Shown one piece after another: positions 23,479 through 30,865 of a DNA stretch of 64,000 nucleotides (the first letter of the stretch is position 1; every line of letters starts with the position of its first letter). Source of the DNA: Myxococcales bacterium (GTDB lineage: Bacteria > Myxococcota_A > Polyangia > Polyangiales > Ga0077539). The notes under the pieces were generated by a model, which saw only the letters and a list, made by a program, of their open reading frames with translations, was not told the origin of the DNA and did not search any database. Both the position numbers and the translations under genes were made by a program. Location of the stretch: contig JAEUKH010000029.1 of the NCBI GenBank assembly GCA_016792845.1, forward strand, positions 533,911 through 597,910, written 5' to 3'.

Positions 23479-24432
23479 TCAGCCCGTAGGCCCGAAGAAG
23501 TGTGCGGCATCGGCGTACGCGACCCCAAGCCGTTTCGCGAAGGTCTGGTCGGTGGTCATGTCGCCCACCATCACCGTGTCGCTGCGCTTGAGGTGATGAC
23601 GCTCGACGAAGGCCACCCCGAGCCCGGGCATGGGCTTGCGGCACCAACAGCTGATGGGGGCCGGGTTGTGCGGGCAATACCCCACCTCGAAGCGCTGCCC
23701 GAGCAGCGCCAACGTGCGCTCGAAACAAGCCTCGGCGGCCTCGCGGGTGAGGCTGCCCTTTGAGATCCCGCTCTGGTTCGACACGCCGAAGAACCGGTAG
23801 CCCTCGGCCGCGAGGGCCGCGAGCCGCTCGCGACGCCCCGGCAAGAGCGCGATGTCGTCGGGGTCGGTGGGGTAGTGCTCGCCGCTCAGGGTCTTGCGGA
23901 GCGTGCCGTCGAAGTCGAGCAGCACGGCCTTCTGCTGGTACTCGGGCCCCTGGGCCGCGCGCTGGAATTTCACCCGCTCGACGGCGTCGAAGCCCTCGGC
24001 CGCGTCGGGCGCCTCGAAGACCTTTCGGTAACGAAACAGCACCCCCGGCCCGAAGGCCCCAGGGTCGGTCTTCGAGACCTTCTTCAGCTCCGGCTCGTCG
24101 AGGAGGCGCCCGTACCGCTTCACCATGCGCGTGGTGGCGTTGACCTGCGCGTCTTCGATGCTCGTGTCGACCCAGACGCACCGCGCCCGAACGCCCTGAG
24201 ACCGCGCGATCTCGATCACCGGGAGCCGCAAGGCCCGGGTGGCGTAGGTGTTGTCGAGCACCACCGACTCGCCCCGCGAGAGCGCCGCGCGGAGCGGCCC
24301 GTGGAGCGCCTCAAGGCTGCCCCCCTCGGCGTCTCGGTTGAGCCGCGTATGCCCTGCGAATTGCGCCTCGGTGAGCGACGATTTGCCCGACGCCGGGATG
24401 CCCAGCACCAACACCACTTCTTGTGTGCCCAT
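23479..24432 (-). CDS. Bifunctional polynucleotide-kinase-like / HAD phosphatase
   Basis: 317 residues in two domains. Residues 1-150 form a P-loop kinase (Walker A GIPASGKSS at 11-19, VVLDNTY at ~57-63). Residues 168-317 form a HAD phosphatase with DFDGT (D173, D175), VSNQSG and VGDMTTD. The insert CPHN...CWCRKPMPG (C253, H255, C262, C264) is the zinc-loop type of GmhB/HisB-N phosphatases. Kinase-then-phosphatase order matches T4 Pnkp and is opposite to the animal enzyme. A 5'-kinase/3'-phosphatase role in nucleic-acid end repair is the best guess; a small-molecule substrate is possible because of the GmhB-type loop. Confidence 0.8.
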   Translation of the reverse strand: MGTQEVVLVLGIPASGKSSLTEAQFAGHTRLNRDAEGGSLEALHGPLRAALSRGESVVLDNTYATRALRLPVIEIARSQGVRARCVWVDTSIEDAQVNATTRMVKRYGRLLDEPELKKVSKTDPGAFGPGVLFRYRKVFEAPDAAEGFDAVERVKFQRAAQGPEYQQKAVLLDFDGTLRKTLSGEHYPTDPDDIALLPGRRERLAALAAEGYRFFGVSNQSGISKGSLTREAAEACFERTLALLGQRFEVGYCPHNPAPISCWCRKPMPGLGVAFVERHHLKRSDTVMVGDMTTDQTFAKRLGVAYADAAHFFGPTG

Positions 24433-24489
24433 ACGGTGCCGTCGAGTCTACCGCGAGCGCGTCAGAGTGTGCGACGCTCGACGCCGACG

Positions 24490-25791
24490 ATGGATGCGCG
24501 ACCGAAGCTCGATGCGATCAAGGCCCTGCTCGAAGAGGCGAGACAGAGCGGGGTGAGCCTCGGGCGCATGGTGCGCGTGTGCCTCTCGCTCGGGCGCGAG
24601 GTCGCCGTGCGCGCGGCCATCGACACCTCGTCGTGGCTCCACCCCCTTCTCTCGTGGAGCCTCCACCTCGCCCAACTCGCGAGCCCCGAGCAGCGCCAGC
24701 GGCGGCTCACCTTCTCGGGTTCGCTGGCCGAGACCCGCCGTCGCGTAGAGGCCGATGTCGCGCCGGAGCCTGCGTTCAACCAGGCCTACCTCCGCGCGAT
24801 GCGGCAGAGCCACGTCGCGGTCTGGTCGGCCATCGAGGCGCTCTGTATTGAGCTCGAAGCGGGGGGCGAGGGGCGCTTCGACAAGGTGTTCGCGGTCGTC
24901 GTCGAGGCCGTCGATGCGCTGAGCGAGCGGCGCATCCGGCCGGGCTTCTCGATGCTCTCTGAGACGCAGCAGCGAGAGTATTTCGACTCGCTCAACGCGC
25001 AGGCCGAGGCCAAGGTGCGGGGCATCCTGTTGGCCCACCTGCCCGACCCTTGGGGCGACTTCGACTGGGGGCTCCTGGCCGAGCAGCGGCTCACGCGGGT
25101 GCGGGCGCGCCCCGAGGCGCTGCGGGCCGAGGTCGCGGGGGTGACGGGCGCCCAAGAGGCCTGGGAGGTGCTCACCGCGCGGGGGCGCTTGCCCCTCGCC
25201 TGGGAGGGCGCGACGCGGCGCTTTCACGGCACCACGGCGACCCCGTGGGGGCCCCGGAGGGTGACCGATGCGGTGCTCCCGAGCTCGGTCGACGAGGTGC
25301 TGAAGGTGGCTGCTTCGGTCGAGCGGATCGACCAGGCCGAGCGCCTCGCGCTGACCTTCGGGGCGGCCATCGCGCCGTGGGAGCCCGGTCGCGCCCAAGG
25401 CGTTCAGGTCGCCTGGGCGCTCGGCAAGCCGACGGCCCCCGCAGCCTCGACGGGCCCTTGGCCCTTGGCCTTGAGCGGGCTGCTCATGAAGCAGCTAGAG
25501 CGGGTCAAAGAGCCCGCGGTGGTCTCGTGCCGCGTCGCCGAGCCCGCGCAGTGGAGCATGGCCTCGACGGCCTCGTACGCCTACGAGCTGCGCGCCCGGT
25601 GCGAGCAGTGGCGCGTCCTCACGGCGAGCCACGCGCGGGTGATGGCGCACCCGAAGATCCCCGAGGCCCTCGAAGGGCAGCACTTTCGCGCCTTCGAGAA
25701 CCCCTTCGCGCCGCTCGTCTCGCTCGATCAGCTCGGCTGCTGCCTCGACGACAACCGCGACGGCGTGCTCGTGCTGCGCCTCGCGCTCTGA
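24490..25791 (+). CDS. Uncharacterised protein, 433 aa
   Basis: Start chosen at the ATG of MDARPKLDAIKALLEE, because translation upstream of it mirrors the opposite-strand kinase/phosphatase gene. No signal peptide, transmembrane segment or known motif. The first half looks helical and includes PWGDFDWGLLAEQ; the C-terminal half is of mixed character and ends LDDNRDGVLVLRLAL. It is divergent from the kinase/phosphatase (57-bp gap, likely shared promoter region) and convergent with the YchJ-like gene. Function unknown. Confidence 0.75.
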   Translation: MDARPKLDAIKALLEEARQSGVSLGRMVRVCLSLGREVAVRAAIDTSSWLHPLLSWSLHLAQLASPEQRQRRLTFSGSLAETRRRVEADVAPEPAFNQAYLRAMRQSHVAVWSAIEALCIELEAGGEGRFDKVFAVVVEAVDALSERRIRPGFSMLSETQQREYFDSLNAQAEAKVRGILLAHLPDPWGDFDWGLLAEQRLTRVRARPEALRAEVAGVTGAQEAWEVLTARGRLPLAWEGATRRFHGTTATPWGPRRVTDAVLPSSVDEVLKVAASVERIDQAERLALTFGAAIAPWEPGRAQGVQVAWALGKPTAPAASTGPWPLALSGLLMKQLERVKEPAVVSCRVAEPAQWSMASTASYAYELRARCEQWRVLTASHARVMAHPKIPEALEGQHFRAFENPFAPLVSLDQLGCCLDDNRDGVLVLRLAL

Positions 25792-25808
25792 GCGGCTCCG
25801 GGGGGGGC

Positions 25809-26276
25809 TCAGCCGAGGGCGTCGATGCGCGCGAAGCTCCAGCTAGCGGGGTCGCCCACGTCGCGCGGCGCGACGAGCACGCCGTCGCGGTAGCGCCACC
25901 CGAGCTGGTCGCGGGCGAAGGCGCTGCACTCGACGAACGAGCGATCGACGCCGCGCTCGAACATGCGGGCGTAGAAGAGCACCTCGGGCAAGCCCCGGGG
26001 GCCCGCCTCGCGGGTGTCGACGATGCGCAGCCCGGGGTATTTCAGCCGCTCGCAGGTGGCCCTGAGCGACGCGATGCCGACGGCTTCGGGCTCGGCGCGG
26101 TCGGGGTGCTCGGGGTGCAGGGTGCGCCAGAGGTAGTCGACCTTCTTCAGCGCGAAGCCCGCGTAGCGTGAGCGCATCAGGGCGACGGGCGTGGGCGCTT
26201 CGGCGCCGAGGTGGTACGGCGCGCAGCACCGGGCGTAGGGCAGCGCAGACGAGCACGGGCAGGGCGGGCTTCGCAT
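25809..26276 (-). CDS. UPF0225 / YchJ-like SEC-C motif protein
   Basis: 155 residues starting MRSPPCPCSS, with a SEC-C-like zinc-binding beginning (CPCSSALPYARCC) and the YchJ central fold (MRSRYAGFALKKVDYLWRTL; VLFYARMF; FVECSAFARD). SEC-C tails bind zinc and, in SecA, contact SecB or ribosomes. The YchJ family itself is uncharacterised. Only the N-terminal SEC-C is visible. Length agrees with the family. Confidence 0.82.
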   Translation of the reverse strand: MRSPPCPCSSALPYARCCAPYHLGAEAPTPVALMRSRYAGFALKKVDYLWRTLHPEHPDRAEPEAVGIASLRATCERLKYPGLRIVDTREAGPRGLPEVLFYARMFERGVDRSFVECSAFARDQLGWRYRDGVLVAPRDVGDPASWSFARIDALG

Positions 26277-26629
26277 CGCCGGGCTTGTACACGCTCTCTC
26301 GGTCGCGCGGCAGTGGGGCTCGCGCGAGGCCGAGGGCGCGGCCGTCGCGTCGACGCGGGGGCTGCACGGCGGCGACGAGGCGTCTGTCGAGGCGGCGCGG
26401 CGTCTGCGCGGCGGCGACGACGGAGGCGGCGGGCCGACGCAGGGGGTGCGGCGCGCCGACGAGGCGACCCCGGCCGGGGGGCGGGGCTTGCATTGCCGCG
26501 ACGATGATTGCGCGAAACGCCTTCTGCGGTAGAAGAAAGCGGCGATCGGGCGCGATGGGCGGGGGCGCGAGACCGCGGCGCGCGGTGCTCCGTCTGTAAG
26601 CGACCCCGGGCGCGCGACGTTGTGACGGG
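26277..26629. other. 353-bp intergenic region with degenerate GC-rich repeats
   Basis: The region separates the YchJ-like gene from the next plus-strand gene. It contains at least four degenerate copies of TGCxCGGCGGCGACGAxG-like sequence between about 26358 and 26515. No frame looks convincingly coding. One minus-strand frame gives a repetitive VVAAxQxPRR pattern that is more likely a by-product of the DNA repeat. No clear promoter or terminator was identified. Confidence 0.5.
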
Positions 26630-27646
26630 GTGAAGGTCGAGATGCCGATGAAGATGCCTCGAAGCATGGCGCTGATCGCGGGGGTGACCCTCAGCTGCGG
26701 GAGCACGCTGCGCCCTGACGGCAACCCCGTGACGGTGCTCACGCCGCCGCAGACGGTGGTCGTCGTAGAGCCGACGGTGACGGCGGTGCAGGCGGTTCAG
26801 CCGCCGAGCACGGTGGTGGTGCAGGGGGTGCGGGCGCCGCAGACCCTTCAGGTGGCCGTCGGGGCGCCGCCGAACCCCGATGGGGGGCCGCGGATCGTGT
26901 GCTCGCGGCCGACGTCGGCGCTCGCAGGGATGCCCGTTCAGCTCCAGGCCGAGGCGCAGGGCGACGGCGTGCGGGTGCGGTGGGAGGTGCGGAGCGCTCC
27001 GGGCAACAACCGCGCGTACCGCTTCGCGCAGCGCTTCGATGCCAACGACACCGATGCGGTGGTGGCGGCGGGGGCGAGCGTTCCGTTTACGTCGGTGATT
27101 GTGGGTGAGTACGAGGTGGTTGCGACGGCCCGCGACGCCGAGGGGCGCACCGCCGAGTGCAGCACCACCGTGGCGATGACGGGCCACGGGCTCAGGGTCG
27201 AGCTCAGTTGGGACTCGAACGGCACCGACGTCGACCTTCACGCCTTGCGCGGCACCGAGGGCGGGTGGTTCTCGTCGTCAGACTGCTATTACGCCAACCG
27301 TACGCCCGACACGGGGTACCCCGACGAGGGGCGTCGGCGCTGGCTCGACACCGACGACGTCGACGGGTACGGCCCCGAGAACATTCGCGTCGACACGCCC
27401 GAGGGCAACGAAGACTTCAACATCGGCGTGCACTTCTACTCGGCGCACAGCCAGAGCGGGCCGACCCGGGCCACGGTGGTGGTGTACTGCGGCGAGCGGC
27501 AGATGGCGCGCTTCGAGCGCAACCTCGTGGGCAACCGCGGCACCGAGGGCAACGATTTCTGGCGCGTGGCGGCGGTGCGCTTCGGCGGCGCCCACGGCTG
27601 CGAGGTGCGGCCGATTCAGCAAGTGGTGCAACGCAATCGACTGTGA
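26630..27646 (+). CDS. Secreted or lipoprotein-like protein with YfaP/DUF2135-like domain
   Basis: 338 residues from a GTG start; in-frame ATGs nearby are alternatives. A hydrophobic N-terminus ends near a Cys (VTLSC), a weak lipobox. A Val/Pro/Thr-rich linker (~residues 35-80) precedes an Ig-like segment (PVQLQAEAQG...YEVVATARD). The C-terminal domain contains LSWDSNGTDVDLH, SSDCYYANRTPD, LDTDDVDGYGPENI and NFNIGVHFYS-type elements, the acidic pattern of DUF2135/YfaP-like domains common in myxobacterial secreted proteins. The acidic loops suggest metal binding. Function unknown. Confidence 0.78.
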   Translation: MKVEMPMKMPRSMALIAGVTLSCGSTLRPDGNPVTVLTPPQTVVVVEPTVTAVQAVQPPSTVVVQGVRAPQTLQVAVGAPPNPDGGPRIVCSRPTSALAGMPVQLQAEAQGDGVRVRWEVRSAPGNNRAYRFAQRFDANDTDAVVAAGASVPFTSVIVGEYEVVATARDAEGRTAECSTTVAMTGHGLRVELSWDSNGTDVDLHALRGTEGGWFSSSDCYYANRTPDTGYPDEGRRRWLDTDDVDGYGPENIRVDTPEGNEDFNIGVHFYSAHSQSGPTRATVVVYCGERQMARFERNLVGNRGTEGNDFWRVAAVRFGGAHGCEVRPIQQVVQRNRL

Positions 27647-27673
27647 GCCGACAGTGGGCTTAGGCTCGCGGCG

Positions 27674-28495
27674 ATGACCAAGACCCCTCTGAGGAGCGGC
27701 GCGTGGACGGCTCCGCTGCGCCGGAAGCTCAGCGCGATCCGTGTGCCCCACAAGGCCGACCCGCGCGATTTCTACTACGACGCCGACGGGGCCGCGGCCG
27801 CCCTCGCCGACGCGGGCCCGGTGCCGAGCGCCCTCACCGTCGCGGGCGAAATGGCCCGGCAGAAGTACCTCGGCAGCTACCGCGGGGTCTCGTGGCGAAC
27901 CACCACCGGCCGCTGCTTCACCGACGAATATTGGAACCCCCTGGTCGCCCTCTGGGTCACCCGGGCGGGCTTCGACTTCGCCCTCGATCGCATCGTCCCC
28001 GACATTGAAAACCCGTGGCAGACCGGGCTCTATGACACCGACCCGACGGCGGCGCTCTACGCCCTGCGGCGATACCTCTGGCGCGCCCCGCAGGCTGAGT
28101 TTGAGGCCGCGCGTCGCAAGGCCGAGCCCATCTTCGAGCGCTGCAAGACCAGCGACGTTTGGGATCTCAGCCGCACCGCGAGCCACCTCGCGTACGCTTT
28201 TGATCGCGACCCCGCGTGGGCCCTGTGGATGCTCTCGGCCTACAACACGGGCGCCATCATGCCGCCCACGGTCGACATCCTTGGGGTCGTGTGCCCCGAC
28301 CTCGCGCTCACCGAGGCCGTGGTGGCGAAGTACGGCGGGTTCGGGCCGATCTATCACGTCTTCGATCTGGTCGAGACCCTCGGCTCGCGCTCGCTCGTCT
28401 TGCTCGAAAAGATGACGGGCGGGCGCGCGCCCGATCGCAAGCGTGTGGCCGCTGCGACGGCCGTGGCCGAGGCGCTCAAGGCCCAAGGCGAGTGA
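27674..28495 (+). CDS. Uncharacterised protein, 273 aa
   Basis: No signal peptide. A mixed N-terminal part (DFYYDADGAA; GRCFTDEYWNPLVALWVTRAG) is followed by a mainly helical C-terminal part. Aromatic clusters such as AWALWMLSAYNTG suggest a repeat-like helical fold, but I recognise no family. It follows the DUF2135-like gene by 27 bp on the same strand and is convergent with the mannosidase gene. Function unknown. Confidence 0.75.
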   Translation: MTKTPLRSGAWTAPLRRKLSAIRVPHKADPRDFYYDADGAAAALADAGPVPSALTVAGEMARQKYLGSYRGVSWRTTTGRCFTDEYWNPLVALWVTRAGFDFALDRIVPDIENPWQTGLYDTDPTAALYALRRYLWRAPQAEFEAARRKAEPIFERCKTSDVWDLSRTASHLAYAFDRDPAWALWMLSAYNTGAIMPPTVDILGVVCPDLALTEAVVAKYGGFGPIYHVFDLVETLGSRSLVLLEKMTGGRAPDRKRVAAATAVAEALKAQGE

Positions 28496-28500
28496 GCCGC

Positions 28501-30774
28501 TCAGGGCGCGAGGTCGAAGCGCAGCTGGGTCGCGCCCATGAGCTGCGGATGCGTCAAAACCGGGGCGGCGAGGGGGGCTCCGTCGAGGGTGAGGGCGCGT
28601 GAGGCGAAGCTCCGGGTGCCGCCCAAAGGGGCCTCGATGACGAGCGTGCGGGCGCCCGAGAGGGAGACCTCGGCCCGGGTCACCGACGGGGCCGCGAGGA
28701 GCCATGTGGTGGTGCCCGCGAGGGGGAAGATGCCCAGCGCCGCGAAGGTGTACCACGCGCTGAGGGTGCCCGCGTCGTCGTTGCCGGGGATGCCGTCAGG
28801 GCCGTCGCCGTAGCGGTTGCTGCGCACCCAGTCGACGTAGCGCGAGGCCGCGGTGAAATCGCCGAAGGCCGAGGGGATGAAGGGCGCGTGGATGTCGGGC
28901 TCGTTGCCGTGCCAGTAGTAAGGGTCTGGCAAGGGGGTGCGCCGGGCGCGAAAGCTGCGCTCGAACATGTCGTCGAGCCGCGCGAGGAAGGGCGCTCGAC
29001 CCCCGAGGAGCGTCGCGAGCCCCGCGAGGTCGTGGGGCGCGTACCAGAGGTACTGCCAGGGGTTGCCCTCGGCGTAGAAGTCTTGCCACGCCTCGGCGCG
29101 TGTGACCGGCGCGAAGGCTCCCGCGCGGTTGCGCCCCACGAGCCAGCCCGAGCTCGGGTCGTAGAGGTTGCGATAGTTTTGTGCCCGCGCCGCGAAGACC
29201 CGCGCGTCGTCGGCGTGCCCGAGACCCTCGGCCATCTGCGCGAGGGCGCCGTCGGCGTAGGCGTACTCAAGGGTCGCCGAGGCGCTCGCGCCGCGGCCTT
29301 CGGTCGAGACGTATCCGAGGGTGTTGTACTCGTCGAGGGCCTCGCGGCGCGAGGGGCTGCGGGTGGCGCCGTCGCGCATGAGCTGCCAGGCGCGGGCGAC
29401 GTCGTAGTCGCGGAGCCCGCGGAGCCAGGTGTCGGCCACCATGAGCGCGCCGCAGTCGCCGAGCATGCCGCCGGTCTCGCCGGGCCCCAAGGGCCACCGC
29501 GGGAGGTGCCCGAGCACCTCGCCCATGGCGAGCATCGAGCGCACGAAATCGCGCTGATACTCCGGGTAAACCAAGGTGAGCCAAGGGTGCTCGGTGCGGA
29601 AGGTGTCCCACAGCGAGAGGTCGCTGTAGTAGCGAAAGCCTTCGGCGCGGCGCACCTGCTTGTCGACGCCGCGGTAGCTCCCGTCGACGTCTGACAGGAG
29701 CGTGGGCATGAGCAGGGTGTGATAGACCGCGGTGTAGTAGGTGCGGAGCGCCGCGGGGCCGCGGGCCTCGACCCGGGTGCGGGCCAAGAGGGGCTCCCAC
29801 ACCGCGCGGTTCGCCTCTCGGACGCGGTCAAAATCGAGGGCCGGCACTTCGGCGTCGAGGTTCTGCCGGGCGTGCTCGAGGTCGGTGAGCGAGAGCCCGA
29901 TGGCCACGGTGACGCGGTTGTCGGCCTGCGCGGCGACGGGCACGAAGGCCCCCACCCGCGGGCCGCGTTGGGCGCGCTCGGCGCTGAGGGCCCCGTCGCG
30001 CCAGGTGCCCGCCGGGGTGAGCGGGCGAGAGACCCGCGCGACCCACCAGAGGTCGACGCCGCCGATTCGGTTCGAGTAGCCGCCCTCGAAGTGCACCCGC
30101 CCCGAGAGGCGTTCGGCGGCCGCGTCGACGGCGATTTCGCCATCGGTGACGCGCACCTCCGAGAGGGTGTGCCCCACGTCGAAGAGGAGGTTGCCCGAGA
30201 CGCCCTCGGGGTAGGTGACGCGGTACACCGCGACGTGGTCGGTGGCCGTGACCTCGGTGGTGATCTCGCTCGTGTCGAAGGTGACGCGGTAGTAGCCCAC
30301 CTCGGCGGTCTCGCGGGCGTGGCGAAAGGGCTGAAGATACCCGCGCTGCGAGGTCATCGCGGGGCTCATCTCGCGCACGGGCATAAACCCGAGGGCGCCG
30401 TGGTCGACGATGCCCGTGCCGTGCATGTGGAGCTGGCTGAAGCCCGCGTTGTGCGAGTCTGCGTAGGCGTACCCGGCGCAGTGGGCGAAGACCACCGCGT
30501 TGCCCTCGGCGTCGCTCGTGTCGGGCCCGGGGCGCGCGAGGCCGAAGGGGCGCTGAGGCCCGGGGAAGGCGCTCCCGGTGCCGAACCCGAGCCCCCCGGT
30601 GCCCACCATCGGGTCGACGTACTGGGTGAAGGGCGCCGTCGCGCGCAGAGGCTCCGCGGGGGGCGCCGCGTCGGTGACGTCGGTGACGTCGGTGCCGGCG
30701 TCTCCCGCCGCGGGGGGAGGGGCGCTGCACGCGGCGAGGCCTAGGGCCAGGGCGAGCCATCGCAAGGGGGTCAT
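28501..30774 (-). CDS. GH92 family alpha-mannosidase lipoprotein
   Basis: 757 residues from the ATG at 30774. The lipoprotein signal ends at LAAC and is followed by an acidic linker (DAGTDVTDVTDAA). The GH92 fold follows: FTQYVDPMVGTG, GSAFPGPQRPFGLARPGPDT, SQLHMHGTG, FRTEHPWLTLVYPE and the catalytic-site regions GNEPDIHAPF and GIPGNDDAGTLSAWY. GH92 enzymes are calcium-dependent exo-acting alpha-mannosidases that invert configuration. An outer-membrane-attached enzyme would release mannose from fungal or glycoprotein mannans, fitting a scavenging or predatory life; that is inference. It stands alone, with no sugar transporter alongside. Confidence 0.92.
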   Translation of the reverse strand: MTPLRWLALALGLAACSAPPPAAGDAGTDVTDVTDAAPPAEPLRATAPFTQYVDPMVGTGGLGFGTGSAFPGPQRPFGLARPGPDTSDAEGNAVVFAHCAGYAYADSHNAGFSQLHMHGTGIVDHGALGFMPVREMSPAMTSQRGYLQPFRHARETAEVGYYRVTFDTSEITTEVTATDHVAVYRVTYPEGVSGNLLFDVGHTLSEVRVTDGEIAVDAAAERLSGRVHFEGGYSNRIGGVDLWWVARVSRPLTPAGTWRDGALSAERAQRGPRVGAFVPVAAQADNRVTVAIGLSLTDLEHARQNLDAEVPALDFDRVREANRAVWEPLLARTRVEARGPAALRTYYTAVYHTLLMPTLLSDVDGSYRGVDKQVRRAEGFRYYSDLSLWDTFRTEHPWLTLVYPEYQRDFVRSMLAMGEVLGHLPRWPLGPGETGGMLGDCGALMVADTWLRGLRDYDVARAWQLMRDGATRSPSRREALDEYNTLGYVSTEGRGASASATLEYAYADGALAQMAEGLGHADDARVFAARAQNYRNLYDPSSGWLVGRNRAGAFAPVTRAEAWQDFYAEGNPWQYLWYAPHDLAGLATLLGGRAPFLARLDDMFERSFRARRTPLPDPYYWHGNEPDIHAPFIPSAFGDFTAASRYVDWVRSNRYGDGPDGIPGNDDAGTLSAWYTFAALGIFPLAGTTTWLLAAPSVTRAEVSLSGARTLVIEAPLGGTRSFASRALTLDGAPLAAPVLTHPQLMGATQLRFDLAP

Positions 30775-30865
30775 GGCGGGGCCGACGGTACCGCACTGGG
30801 CGCCGTCATCGAAGGGCTGAAGGGGTCGTACAGGCACGCTGAGAAAGGGGTACCCTCGGGCCCAC

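Noticed and set aside
23384..24181. N-terminal extension of the MoxR frame to 577 residues
   Set aside because: The extra residues are Arg/Gly-rich and overlap the kinase/phosphatase gene in another frame. MoxR proteins are ~310-330 aa, which fits the ATG at 23383.
26168..26599. Possible small Arg-rich protein in the 353-bp gap
   Set aside because: Both strands give Arg/Ala/Pro-rich translations typical of random high-GC sequence, and the DNA repeats explain the periodicity.
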